From NCBI RefSeq assembly GCF_003473485.1, contig NC_053042.1, positions 38,158,762 to 38,222,761 of the forward strand: a stretch of 64,000 bases of DNA. Reading direction: 5' to 3'. Of the stretch, positions 12,786-23,600 are shown in pieces. This DNA comes from Medicago truncatula. Taxonomy: Eukaryota; Streptophyta; Magnoliopsida; Fabales; Fabaceae. Position 1 is the stretch's first letter, and each line of letters begins with the position of its first letter. A model generated the notes under the pieces. It was not told the origin of the DNA. It saw only the letters and a list, made by a program, of their open reading frames with translations, and made no database searches. The position numbers and the translations under genes are program-made.

Positions 12786-13370
12786 TCAAAGCTCATTGTT
12801 ATTAGCCCCATCATTGTTGACCTTGGGTGATTTCTCATTCTCCTCATCAATGCTAACAACTCTAGTACTTTTAATCTGATCATGAGACAACTTATTAAGT
12901 GTCAAAGTAAGAACACCATTTTCTATCTTAGCCTTCACAGAATCCAAATCAGCATTTTCAGGCAATCTAAATTGCCTCCAAAATTTTCCATATGATCTTT
13001 CAGCTCTATGCCAACGATCACCTTTCTTCTCCACTTCTTTCTTCCTTTCTCCAATAACTCTCAGCACGCTGTTCTCTTCCACTTCTATCTTTATCTCATC
13101 TTTTCTCAACCCTGGCACGTCCATCGTTATGACATGTCCTTCTGGAGTTTCCTTCCAGTCTACTTTAACCGGTGACAGTGTCATTGCTGGTTGGTCTTTC
13201 TCAACTCCAAAGGAGGTTTGTTTCATGACGCAAAATGGATCTGGGAAATGATCGGATAAGAGAGGGATGGGGGAATCCATGGATGGTATTGGTGAACCTT
13301 TGGTTTTGGTACCAGTAAGAACAAGCAAGAAAAATGGTACTAGTAACATGTTGAGTTGTTGTAGCCTCAT
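12786..13370 (-). CDS. ER-type small heat shock protein, class A copy 1
   Basis: Intronless, 194 residues. A hydrophobic signal peptide ([18 protein letters not shown]) is followed by a variable N-arm and an alpha-crystallin domain. The domain starts at [18 protein letters not shown], carries [15 protein letters not shown], and ends with the family hallmark GVLTLTLNK. Such proteins hold unfolding clients in the ER lumen as ATP-independent chaperones. The C-terminus keeps a V-S-I motif (the I/V-x-I type that links subunits) and ends NNEL, a weak match to K/HDEL. Next to paralogues 22452 and 25373 the post-signal segment is altered (GTKTKGS where they have a FPTKAKG-type stretch). The promoter (TATATA near 13433-13438 on this strand) is nearly identical to those of 22452 and 25373 for about 150 bp. 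Confidence 0.93.
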   Translation of the reverse strand: MRLQQLNMLLVPFFLLVLTGTKTKGSPIPSMDSPIPLLSDHFPDPFCVMKQTSFGVEKDQPAMTLSPVKVDWKETPEGHVITMDVPGLRKDEIKIEVEENSVLRVIGERKKEVEKKGDRWHRAERSYGKFWRQFRLPENADLDSVKAKIENGVLTLTLNKLSHDQIKSTRVVSIDEENEKSPKVNNDGANNNEL

Positions 13371-13909
13371 TTCTAGTATATTAAGGTACTGATGTTTGTT
13401 TCTTCAATTTGGTCTTGTTGCATATATAGGTTGTAATGTGGCATTGTTCATAGGCAGTTGCAACTGCTAGATAGACAAGTAAGAAGGTTGATGTGAGTTG
13501 AAATTCATGCAAAATTACTGAGTAGAAGTGGTAGTTTGGTACCACATACAATAAAAGAGGCATGTCAAGCATACGAAAATGGTGAGTTGAGTTGAGAGGC
13601 ACATATTAACACACTACTTTGTACTAACTTTGTACTCCCCTTACATTTTTGGTTTCATGTATGTACTCCCCTAAGAAATAATTTAACACGGTACATATTT
13701 ATTTATTTTATCTAATTAAAAAAATACGTAACACCGAAAATAAGATTACAGTCTTTTTATTTTTTTGAAAGAAGATTATTGTTAAAAGTTATTTTTTGAG
13801 CAAAATATAGTTAAAAGTTAAAACCCGTGAAATTGAAATCAAAATGTCGCGAATTGGGTATTTTGTTTTTGTGCAAATTGGGTGTTTTTTTATTAGGCTT
13901 TTCTTTTAG

Positions 13910-13949
<40 letters not shown>

Positions 13950-14623
13950 TCTTAAATGAAGTGGTAATCCAATGAAATTAAACTTACAAACAACTGTGAA
14001 GTCCGTCACGACGTCCGGCCTTGAAATTTTGACATTTATCGGTTGAGCTAGGACTTTTAGACGTTATTAGGAGTTGTTTTATTAGGTGTTATTAATATTT
14101 TATTTCTTAAATTTATAAAATATTTTTAAAGGTCCGCTTGGTTCAAGAGTTTTGGATGGGAGGGGAGGAAATATTTTTAATTTGATGTTTTGGTTCAATT
14201 TTTAGAAGGGTTGTGAGGGGAGCAAAATTCCTTCAAGATCCACTTGCTTCCCCCAAAATCGGAGTTTTTTTGGAGGGGAGAAAATCTCATTAAAATTTTA
14301 TTGCATCGAAAAAATTATTTTTAAATTAAATTAAAATCTCAATATTATCGTTGTAACAACTTTTATTATTATTATTGGGTAATAATATTTTGTAATAAAT
14401 TTTATTATTATTAGGTTATATTATGCTTGTAACAACTTTTATTATTATTAGGTTATATTATACTTGTAATAACTTTTATTATTATGTTATCTATTAAGTT
14501 ATATGATCTAGCAACAACTTTTATTATTATTATGTTATCTATCACTCTTATTTGTTATTTTTTTTTTAGTGTCATAAGTAATAAGCAATATAACTTATTC
14601 CACCACAAAAAATAAAATAAAAG

Positions 14624-14625
<2 letters not shown>

Positions 14626-14685
<60 letters not shown>
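14626..14685. repeat. (TA)n microsatellite
   Basis: About 60 bases of uninterrupted TA dinucleotide. Confidence 0.95.
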
Positions 14686-14687
<2 letters not shown>

Positions 14688-14702
14688 GGTAGGATACACC
14701 AA

Positions 14703-14952
14703 CTAGTTTTTATTAAAGTGTGTTTTAACAAAGATATAATTAAAAAGTTGCTAAATACACCTTAAGGTGAATATTGCTAAAACACTCATTCTAAAAAATA
14801 AGTGAGTGTATGTTAGCAACTCCTATAGGCATTTGCTAGAATACACTCACCCACTTATTTTTTAGAAGTTGTGCTTTAGCAAGTTATAACTAAAAAGTAG
14901 TTAAATACACCTTAAGGTGTAGCTTCCTGAAACACTCCGACATAAAAACTAG
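14703..14952. mobile_element. Inverted-repeat MITE
   Basis: About 250 bp that fold back on themselves. The ends read CTAGTTTTTAT and ATAAAAACTAG. Internal pairs include ATACACCTTAAGGTG on both arms and TTCTAAAAAATAAGTG versus its complement near the centre. No coding capacity. Confidence 0.65.
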
Positions 14953-16734
14953 CATCATTCAAACCAATTTTTAATTGACGGGTAGTTTTGTAAGTTTATT
15001 TAATTGATTAAGAAAAATAAAAAATCCCTTCAAATAAATTTCTTATTTGTTACCTAATTATACATAAACAAGTTACGGCCTTCAATAGCAAATTAATCTT
15101 CTACAATTTTGATTCAGAATTGAGCATGAAATTAACTTGTTAACGTTTATGAGAATTTTCTTTTTATGACTATTGAACCCCGTTCATAAAACACAAGTCT
15201 GATTCCAAATTTTAGAAAATAAAATACAAGCTTCCAGTGAATTTTTTTTGAGAGAAGCTTCCAGTGGATTTAAAAGTGTTGAATTTCAGACCCGTTTCTA
15301 GAGTTTTACAGGCCTTAGGCACAATATGAAAAAAAGGCCCTTACATAATGGATCATAATTTTTTTAACTCATTGTTGTGTTTTTTTGCTTTTCATTTCGT
15401 TTTTTTATTTTGCTTTTCACTACAAAATAAAGGAAAAAGATAGGTAGACACCTTTTTTCATACACCTCTTATGTACACTCCCATGTGTTAGGGGTATTTT
15501 AGTAATTTTACATCATATCATCACCCTTTTTCATATCTTCTTTCAATGTTTTTGCCACGTGTCACAAATGTGTGTGGATGTAAAAGGGTGTATGCCACCT
15601 AAGGTGGTTTATGTATAAGAGCTCCAAAATAAATGTTTTTTTTAGACAACATCTGAAAATAAATTAAATATTCTATATACACCAAAACAAAATAAAAATA
15701 TCGTAGAAGTAGAGAAAAATAGCACATGTGAAGTAGAATGAAATTTTGGCACCCTATTTTCAACTAAAATAGAATTTGCTTTGTTACGAAAATTATCCCA
15801 ATTTCTTGAATAATAAATATCGTCGATATTTTTAATATTAGTGAAGCACATTATTAGGAGTAAAGGGCCCAAAAAAATATCACCAATTTCTTCGATAATA
15901 AATTTTTGAGCATATTATCAAGAACAACCAATTTTTTTTATAGGAGGGTGTATATAGAAAATTTTGTGTTACATGGGATATATATAGCAAATCTCACTAA
16001 AAGAGCCAAAAATACTAACAGATGTCAGCCCATTCCTTTATCATGTCAAAGTTTGGACCTTTGAAGAGAATTCTTCTATATATACCCCCCGAAATCCAAA
16101 TATTTCTATATGCACCCCCTTACCTTAAATTTTTTTTTTGGGCCCCCTAACGGCATGGGCCCTAGGCCGTCGCACTCGCGGCCTATGCCTAGGGCCGGCC
16201 ATGGTGAATTTATTAGGTAAAAAAACGTGACCATCGCTGCTATTTAGTACAGAAGATTGAGTACGAAATTTGACGAAAATAGCTTTCTTAACTAATATTA
16301 CAATTATTACAAGAGTCCCACTTTCCACAATACATGGGGTGGTTGGTTAATATTAATTTTTAATAAAAATAATAATCATACAACAGTGCTGCTTAATGGA
16401 ATACATGGTTTGTATGGTTAAAAGCAATCTATTAACATATTTGTTAGTATCCGTCTTCAATTTTTCCGTACTACTAAGCATTACTCAAAACGTGAAATAG
16501 CTTCAGTGCTGTGCAAAAAATAAAAAGGGACTAAAAATTAATAGGGATTAAAAACTTAATTAACCCTTTTGGGTTAATTAACCCAAATTTACACAATTAG
16601 CCTTTACTTGAAACTATTTTAAAATTGTAACAAATGATTTTTTTAGTAATAAAAGAAGTGAGAGTAGGCTTGCTAACTTACTCCTTTACTTGAAACTATT
16701 TTAAAATTGTAACAAATAATTTTAGCAGCCCCCT

Positions 16735-16764
<30 letters not shown>

Positions 16765-16768
<4 letters not shown>

Positions 16769-17579
16769 CAGGATCCGTTGACACCAGGTGTCAACGTATT
16801 CGTTGACACCAAATTTCAACCGTTGATTTTATTTGATCAAAGGATAATAATAAAGTCCATATTCTATTTACTGTACATCCTTTTTCTCAATCACACACTA
16901 ACAAAGACCATCTCTTCCATGGACAATTCTTTGCTACTGGTCACTTGAGATCGTCATCCACAAACTTAAAAGAATCAAATAAGTTCCACAACATTGGATC
17001 CTTTCAAACTTAAATTATAACTTTCAAACTTTATATTCCGTAAAAAAAAAGACTTTCAAACTTTATATATATACATTGATTGATTGGTCAATAGATCTTA
17101 CAAGAAAAGCTCTCAAATATTGAATTTTAATGGAGTAATTATCTCAGTGGTTGAATACACGTTGGGGAATTTTAGTCACAAATATATGCGTTGATACCAA
17201 TGGATTATTAAGATGAAACGGAGGTAGGCACATGTATTTAGAAAAGCAAAATCAGCTCTATCTTAATTGATTTATGAATTTATTCTTTCAGCGGCATCGT
17301 GATTTCTAGAAAATTGGAAACATGTTCATATCAAACTTATGAGTTTTAATAAAATTGAACCCTGTAACCTAGATTAAATTGCTTACAGAAAAATCAAGAT
17401 TTGTTCTTTTGGATATTAATAGCGGCGATTATGTTTCTATAATTAAGAAGAAGATTGAAAGAAATGATACATAATAAATAGAAATGTGGCATTATTATTG
17501 GCCTTTGATTAAATAAAATCAACGGTTGAGATTTGGTGTCAACGAATCCGTTGACACCTGGTGTCAACGGATCCTGTCT

Positions 17580-17580
<1 letters not shown>
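16765..17580. mobile_element. Non-autonomous DNA transposon with about 90-bp terminal inverted repeats
   Basis: 816 bp. The left arm, from 16765, begins GAGACAGGATCCGTTGACAC. Its reverse complement ends at 17580, and the match continues for about 88 bp with few mismatches (to AAAGGATAATAATA / TATTATTGGCCTTT). Each arm contains a nested GTTGACACC/GGTGTCAAC palindrome. Long TIRs suggest a Mutator-like derivative. The element sits inside TA repeats on both sides (16735-16757 and 17583-17617), which hides any target duplication. The interior has no protein similarity I can see. Confidence 0.75.
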
Positions 17581-17623
<43 letters not shown>

Positions 17624-17639
17624 GATACGTTGAAAAGTT

Positions 17640-18173
17640 CATACTTCAAATCTTGAAGCGGTATTCTTCCATCCAAGACACAAGACCTTCCTTAGTTCAC
17701 TCAAATTTCTCGACAACGCTCATTTGGATTTCTTCATCTTCAAGGCTTGAATTGAAGAACTCTCCCATCTCAATCTCCAACCATCCATCACTTCTTACAT
17801 TAGGACGTTGCAATCCTAATACTTTGTTACGTGGCCTCCTCGCACGATGGGGGCACCAGCCATAACATTTACAAAAAAATTGCCTGACACGATGTTTCAC
17901 GTTCGGATCCAAACAGACAGATTTAGTGCTGCTATGTCCACCTTCAACACCAACGGATAAATCCATAGGTTCATTATCAAATCCGTATGCATTAATCATC
18001 TTGAACACGAGATAAGCCGCATACTGAGTATTTGGGGACAAGGAAAGAGTGTTAATCATCCCACGAATTTCAAGCGAGTACACAAGACAAAGCTTAGCAA
18101 CTTCAGGAAACATGTAAAAATTGCAAAGACAAAGAATACAAGAACTGTGAAAAAAAAGTTGAAAGTGATTCAT
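17640..18173 (-). pseudogene. PP2 (phloem lectin)-like domain fragment
   Basis: The minus strand from Met at 18173 reads the core of a PP2-B type domain: SLEIRGMINTLSLSPNTQYA, YLVFKMINAYGF, LSVGVEGGHS, KSVCLDPN, and LQRPNVRSDGWLEIEMGEFF. Intact relatives are F-box/PP2 proteins, in which an N-terminal F-box joins SCF ubiquitin ligases and the PP2 part binds glycans. Here the F-box is missing and the frame begins with a hydrophobic run. Extra Cys/Arg-rich residues (about 30) interrupt the domain after CLDPN, and a stop comes soon after MSVVEKFE, before the usual C-terminal strands. A TATA-like GTATAAATAT lies about 20-30 bp upstream of the Met. This is most likely a gene relic. Expression of a short product cannot be excluded. 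Confidence 0.75.
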
Positions 18174-19506
18174 ATTATCACATATGAAGTATATTTATAC
18201 AAGTGTAGATATAATAATGCATATTCATCAAGTAAAGTTTGGAAGCTGTAAACAAAGCATAACTAAATTATTTCAAGCGTAACTTTGATTATGATAAACT
18301 TATTAGGTTTACTGCAGCTTTGTCCTTAAGTAATTTCCTCGCCTGTTTTAAATTTTCACCTCCTATAAATACTGATCCTTAATGTTAGTAATGTTCTTTT
18401 TTTTACATTTTACGACTCATTTTAAAACTAATAATGTTGCGAGATTTGGCGTGGAGAATCTCTTTTTCCATACCTTGTCTGATTTGAAGGAAGATATAAA
18501 ATGAGGTTTGTAACTGATTTTCATCGATATGAAAGGTTAACGAAAGAGTCCTCAGCAGATGTTGAATAGTTTTAGACATATCTCTTTGTTGAAATTTTTT
18601 TAGCTCTTATCCTTCAAAATTTATATCTTTTATTATTTGACTCAACGAGTTGAGTTTGAAAACAAAGAAATAAATTTATCTAAATAAAAATTAGAGACTA
18701 ATGAAATCCATAAATGTGTATGATAATGTCAACTATAACTTGTTTGTAGATTTATTTCATCTCAAACTTATTTATAACCATTTTTTTTAGTTTATTTTAG
18801 TAGTTAAAAATTTAGGTGAGTTGGACTCCAAAGGCTTATCAAAATTAAGTCTTAAGACTCAAAACTCAAAATATTTACAGAAATATTTATCATCCACTAA
18901 AAATATTTTCACATCTACACCACAATCTTATGAATGAATCAACTCCTCACCAATTAAACCAACTTTCATTAACTTAAGTTTTTATATTTAATTGATTGAA
19001 TTTAATCAAATCAATATTAACTAGTTCATGAACCTTTAAAAATAAAACTAGTTCACGGCTTCATGCACTTTTAGCTTATATGACAAGTTAAAGCTAAGTT
19101 GAGTGAGCTCCCTATATGTGTGCTTGTGAACTTTATAAAGCAATTTTATTTTTGAGTTATCTTTAACAGGATACATTAGTCGAAAAATGAATCAGACTTT
19201 AAATAAATGCAAGTAAATTCAGATAAGATAAAAGTGTATTTGTATGAAAGAATTTTTAAGTTAATTTATGTGTAGAGTGTATTTCTATATACATTTTATT
19301 GTTTGAATGATAAATTTTTGAAAGTTCATAAATTTAGTCCCACAAAATTTAAGAATGAACCATTTTATTAACCTATTTAAACATAAATTTAGAAATAAAA
19401 GAAATTCATATGAAACATTTAAACTTCTTAAAATTTATATTTTTCAATAATTTTAAAAGAGGTTAATGTCTATGTATGGCACTTGGCAGAACCATGTTTG
19501 TTATAA
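18174..19506. other. Intergenic; left outer arm of the heat shock inverted duplication
   Basis: From about 18630 onward this sequence is the reverse-complement match of about 31925-32770, with many substitutions and small gaps. Examples are TTTGAAAACAAAGAAATAAA versus its partner near 32730-32750, and the AAGAGGTTAATGTCTATGTA block versus 31913-31930. No gene seen. Confidence 0.6.
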
Positions 19507-19704
19507 GAAAATGTTTCATTCACACCATTTTCTCCATACACATAATGTACCACCCTCACGTGAGAGTGCGTGAGAGACAAAAAAATTATTATTTTTTTTT
19601 TTTTTTTATGAGTCGAGACCACGTGATACGTGTCATAACTGTGTGTGGATGTACAAGTGGTACATGCCACCTACCTATAGGTATCAATGTATCATTGCTC
19701 ATTC
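19507..19704. mobile_element. MITE inserted in the promoter of heat shock gene 19993
   Basis: 198 bp flanked by TTATAA on both sides (19501-19506 and 19705-19710). The inverted partner promoter at 31882-31887 has a single TTATAA between the same flanks (GAACCACGTTTG and CACACGAAG), which is the empty site. The ends are weakly inverted (AATGTTTCATTCACACC versus CAATGATACATTGATACC). The interior holds a poly-T tract and ACGTGTCATAACTGTG. Confidence 0.85.
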
Positions 19705-19715
19705 TTATAACACAC

Positions 19716-19743
19716 GAAGCCTCTGGAAGAGCTTGGAGAATTC
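19716..19743 (+). promoter_or_regulatory. Degenerate six-unit heat shock element
   Basis: GAA, CTC, GAA, GCT, GAG and TTC occur at exact 5-bp spacing, matching the alternating GAA/TTC pattern bound by heat shock factors at three of six units perfectly and the rest partly. It is conserved at 31849-31876 in the partner gene. A further perfect GAAnnTTC pair is at 19796-19803. Confidence 0.6.
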
Positions 19744-19865
19744 TTGCACTTAGAACCAACCACCATTCTCTTCTCCAAAACACCATACTAATCTCGAACA
19801 TTCTCAATCTATCTACGATTATGTCACTCCCATTTCACTCTTTACCATCCATATGTCATTTATAT

Positions 19866-19878
19866 GAATCTTCAAGAA
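19866..19878 (+). promoter_or_regulatory. Perfect triple heat shock element
   Basis: GAATCTTCAAGAA is a perfect GAAnnTTCnnGAA. It lies 24 bp upstream of TATAAATA (19903-19910) and 115 bp before the ATG of the heat shock gene at 19993. The same element and spacing recur in the promoter of gene 30979. Confidence 0.9.
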
Positions 19879-19902
19879 CCATGCATGCAACTTTTTACAA
19901 CC

Positions 19903-19910
19903 TATAAATA
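19903..19910 (+). promoter_or_regulatory. TATA box of heat shock gene 19993
   Basis: TATAAATA, 83 bp before the start codon and directly downstream of the triple heat shock element. Confidence 0.85.
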
Positions 19911-19992
19911 TAACATACCAGCAACTTAAAAAAAAAAAAAACATCAATACCACAAAATATACTCCATCATTTTCTTCCCTAAGCAACACAAC

Positions 19993-20574
19993 ATGAGGCT
20001 AGAACAACTCAACATGTTACTCGTACCATTTCTCTTGCTTATTCTTGTTGGTTATTTTCCTTCTAATGCAAAAGGGTCACTATTACCATTCATAGATTCT
20101 CCCAACACTCTCTTATCCGATCTCTGGTCTGATCGTTTCCCCGATCCATTTCGTGTCTTAGAACAAATCCCCTTTGGAGTTGAAAAAAACGAACCATCCA
20201 TGTCACTGTCACCAGCTAGAGTAGACTGGAAGGAAACTCCAGAGGGACATGTTATAATGTTCGACGTGCCAGGGATAAGAAAAGATGAGATAAAGATAGA
20301 AGTGGAAGAGAACAGGGTGTTGAGAGTGAGTGGTGAAAGGAAGAAAGAAGAAGAGAAACAAGGTGATCATTGGCACAGAGTTGAAAGATCTTATGGAAAA
20401 TTCTGGAGGCAATTTAGATTGCCAGAAAATGTTGATTTGGACTCAGTTAAGGCTAAAATGGAAAATGGTGTACTTACTTTGACACTTAATAAGTTGTCAC
20501 AAGATAAGACTAAAGGTCCTAGAATGGTTAGCATTGCTGAGGAGAGTGAGCACCCATCTAAACAAGAGCTTTGA
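19993..20574 (+). CDS. ER-type small heat shock protein, class B copy 1
   Basis: Intronless, 193 residues. Signal peptide at about 1-26 ([20 protein letters not shown]). The variable N-arm includes [20 protein letters not shown]. The alpha-crystallin domain spans about 76-168, from [10 protein letters not shown] through [15 protein letters not shown] to GVLTLTLNK. The V-S-I subunit-linking motif is at 179-181, and the C-terminus KQEL resembles the K/HDEL retrieval signal. Expected role: heat-induced holdase in the ER lumen. A perfect triple heat shock element sits beside the TATA box, so strong heat induction is expected. It is nearly identical in its second half to gene 30979, its inverted-duplicate partner. 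A MITE inserted upstream distinguishes this promoter from the partner's. Confidence 0.95.
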   Translation: MRLEQLNMLLVPFLLLILVGYFPSNAKGSLLPFIDSPNTLLSDLWSDRFPDPFRVLEQIPFGVEKNEPSMSLSPARVDWKETPEGHVIMFDVPGIRKDEIKIEVEENRVLRVSGERKKEEEKQGDHWHRVERSYGKFWRQFRLPENVDLDSVKAKMENGVLTLTLNKLSQDKTKGPRMVSIAEESEHPSKQEL

Positions 20575-22451
20575 AATAGTCATGTGATTGTGATATTATA
20601 GTATTGTAGCAGTAAAATTGCTTTTTAATTACGTGTTTGATTAGTGATAAAGGGTTTCACATGTGGTCGTGTTTGTTTTGAGTCGGTTCTTGATAATGAG
20701 CCACTTCCAGTGTTGTTAAAGGCTTTATTATCTCTTAATGAATGAAACTAGTTGACTTGTGTGTCAATAGGCATCGAACATGAATTAGTTTATTTGTGTT
20801 TATTTACTGTGACCGTCAATAATCGTGGATGTTTCAACCATTTAACATCATATTAATTAAATAGGTATCCTCATTGCAGAGTATAATATTTGGATGTCAA
20901 TAGAGAATGATGGCTATGGAAGCACCTTCTCTTTACTTTTTGTGAACTTCATTCAATAAATCATAATGAAATAAAGAAAATTTTGTTGAAATGTAACGAT
21001 ATAGAATGATTTGTATGACATATTGTTAGATTGGATGTTCAAAACACTGGATTCGATAAGAAATATTGTTTTAAGTTGGTACTGATATGTGATTACGTTC
21101 AATGATGGTTTGACGGATTGTGTTAAGCATTTGGCATAATAGAGATTTCAAAATCATTCAGTTTCGATAGAATAAATTCAAATTGTCTATGAAAAGGTAA
21201 GATCAAAGGTTGAAGACACGTGAGAGCATATTAAGACATATGTCGAAGACTTTTAATTTATGGTTGTTATTTACGGTTACTTATTAATTATCTATATATA
21301 GAAGTTTTGAATAGGAAAAATAAGGGTCACAAATTAGAATACTGTAATCTTTAAGCTCAAAGTATCTAAGTTACGAGTGCATATCTTCTAGTGAAACTTT
21401 TAATGGAGAAAGTGATATGAACATTAGTACCATTCAATTAGTTCAACGTTGAGGCCCTGCATGGAGTGATGGAAAATAAATGACTTAGATTTTATTGGAC
21501 TCTTCAATTATAGAAGAGAATCTGCTCCACTAAGTTACATTGAGAATGTATGTATGATTTGATGTATTAGTCTACATTTATGTAATTATAATGCTTTTTT
21601 TGTTTTATTTTATTTTTTGGTACAATTCTTTTAATTTGTTTTACTTTCATTTCTTATATTGTATTTCTTTTAATTCTGAAAACCTGGATGTTAATTAAAT
21701 AATTTTATAAAATGAGTGATGTAGATAAAGGGTACCATTCAAACTGTCAAAGTGTGGTGCTATGTCGGGATGGTATAACATAAATATTTGTGAAGGTAGA
21801 AAGAGTCACACATCAATAAATGGGTTAAGAGGTAATATATGATTCCAATCTCGATGCCATTATTACTTTTGGCTTAAACATATTTTTTATCTCCTAACTC
21901 TTTAAAAAAAACCACATTCGAGCTCCTAACTTTACCCCTTTAATATACCGTGACTTTTCCATATAAATTTATTTGAATAATAACACATGATGCGTCCAAC
22001 TCATTCAGATAAGGGGCCACATGGACGATGATCTGGTCAAAATCAAAGAGAACTTCAAAGTTGCAAAAAGGATAAAGTTATGCAATACAAACTTATTATA
22101 AAAAATAAAATGAAAAACTTATTATATAAAAAAAAAAAAAAAAGGCGAGTACAAATAAATGCATGATCGAGCTTGGTATAGAGTGCTAATATTTGTGTCT
22201 CAACCAAACACTCACAATCATTTTGTGTTCTGGCCACTCCTCTTGTGTGTGGTACCAACACAAACACTGCATAGTAATTTAGCATGATCAATCTCAACTC
22301 ACAAAAATCTTCTTCTTACTCGTCAATCCAGCAGTTGCAAGTTGCAACTTCCTATGAACCATGCCACATTACAACCTATATATGCAACAAGACCACCAAT
22401 TCTGTTCCACCAAATTGAACAAACAAACATCACCACCTTAATATACTAGAA
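20575..22451. other. Spacer between heat shock genes, with class A promoter at its right end
   Basis: 20575-20765 is the 3' flank shared (inverted) with 30785-30978. 20766-22090 has no gene or partner that I can see. From about 22090 the left arm of the class A palindrome begins. This includes about 22181, where the flanks of the right-arm insertion block meet uninterrupted. TATATAT at 22377-22383 is the likely TATA box of gene 22452. No perfect GAAnnTTC or TTCnnGAA element was found in the roughly 350 bp before the start codon. Confidence 0.55.
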
Positions 22452-23600
22452 ATGAGGCTACAACAACTCAACATGTTACTAGTACCATTTTTCTTGCTTG
22501 TTCTTACTGGTGGTTTTCCTACCAAAGCAAAAGGTTTGCTACCACCTTCCATGGATTCTCCCAATCCTCTCTTAGCTGATCATTTCCCAGACCGATTTTG
22601 CGTCACGGAACAAATCCCCTATGGAGTTGAGATAGACCAATCAGCCATGACATCTATAGTAGATTGGAAGGAAACTTCAGATGAACATGTTATAATGATT
22701 GATGTGCCAGGATTTAGAAAAGATGAGATCAAGATAGAAGTGGTAGGGAACAGCGTGCTGAGTGTGATTGGAGAAAGGAAGAAAGAAGTGGAGAAGAAAG
22801 GTGATCGTTGGCATAGAGCTGAAAGGATGTATGGAAAATTCTGGAGACAGCTTAGATTGCCGGAGAATGCTGATTTTGATTCCGTGAAGGCTAAGGTGGA
22901 AAATGGTGTTCTTATTTTGACACTTAATAAGCTGTCCCATGAATATCAGATTAAAAGTATTAGAGTTGTTAGCATTGATAAGGAGAATGAGAAATCAGGC
23001 AAGCTTAATAATGATGGGGCTAATACCACTGAACTTTGAAATAAGCTTTTTAATTCTATGTTTGGTTTGAATAAAGGGATTTCACCTAGGATTTGGTTGT
23101 TAGTGTGATGAAATTAATCACTTGTTTGATGGTTAGTGTTGTAGAGGGTTTAGTTGTGTTTTGTAGCTTTATCTTTTATGTTTGATACTTCTTGAATTGA
23201 ATGGTATTTTTTTTTTGTCAAGGAATATCGTCTTTATCCTATAACTCTTTGAATTATGATATTATTTGTCGTTTTGTCTTCATTATTTTTTATATATATA
23301 TGATCGATGATCATATTAGCTCCAAGGTGATGTTCCACAAATCATATTTACAAATTAATATTTTTTGGGTAGTAATCTTCACCCATTAACTGATAGAGTC
23401 GTTGTCTTAACTAATTTTATTTGTCGTACATTTTTACACATTGATATGCAGAAATTAAAAGCAACAACCAGTTATTGATATTTTTATACTTTAATGGTTT
23501 TGAATTACTCTGAAACACTCTTTAAACATTCTAAATTAACTAATTACTTCTCAAAAATGTCAAATAGTTTAATTTTTAATGCACTAAAAAGTGTCTTAAA
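22090..23600. repeat. Left arm of the class A palindrome
   Basis: This arm carries gene 22452 with its promoter and 3' flank. Its reverse complement is found at 24730-26101 and, after an insertion block, at 28470-28545. Distal matches include GCACTAAAAAGTGTC-side sequence near 23590 with GTGCATTAAAAATTAAAC at 24730, and ACCAAGCTCGATCATGCAT versus ACCAAGCTCAATCATGCAC near 28477. The boundaries are approximate. Confidence 0.75.
22452..23039 (+). CDS. ER-type small heat shock protein, class A copy 2
   Basis: Intronless, 195 residues. Signal peptide [18 protein letters not shown], then a cleavage-like region with FPTKAKG. The N-arm is shorter than in class B ([19 protein letters not shown]), and the usual MxLSPxRVDWKE entry to the alpha-crystallin domain is reduced to MTSIVDWKE. 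The domain core is intact ([24 protein letters not shown]), as is the V-S-I motif. The tail ends TTEL rather than KQEL, so ER retrieval may be weaker. Promoter and 3' flank match genes 12786 and 25373. The proximal promoter shows no perfect heat shock element, so regulation may differ from class B. Confidence 0.93.
   Translation: MRLQQLNMLLVPFFLLVLTGGFPTKAKGLLPPSMDSPNPLLADHFPDRFCVTEQIPYGVEIDQSAMTSIVDWKETSDEHVIMIDVPGFRKDEIKIEVVGNSVLSVIGERKKEVEKKGDRWHRAERMYGKFWRQLRLPENADFDSVKAKVENGVLILTLNKLSHEYQIKSIRVVSIDKENEKSGKLNNDGANTTEL

Larger units (their letters stand above)
13371..17639. other. Repeat-rich intergenic region
   Basis: Contains the class A promoter (13371-13610), a poly-T tract (13913-13948) and ATTATT-rich sequence (14360-14540). 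It also holds a (TA)n run, an inverted-repeat MITE, GGGCCC/CGGCC-rich scrap at about 16130-16205, and a long-TIR element at 16765-17580 (listed separately where supported). A further MITE-like block at about 15441-15620 has loosely matching ends (GTAGACACC / GGTGGTTTATGTAT). No coding gene seen. Confidence 0.5.
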
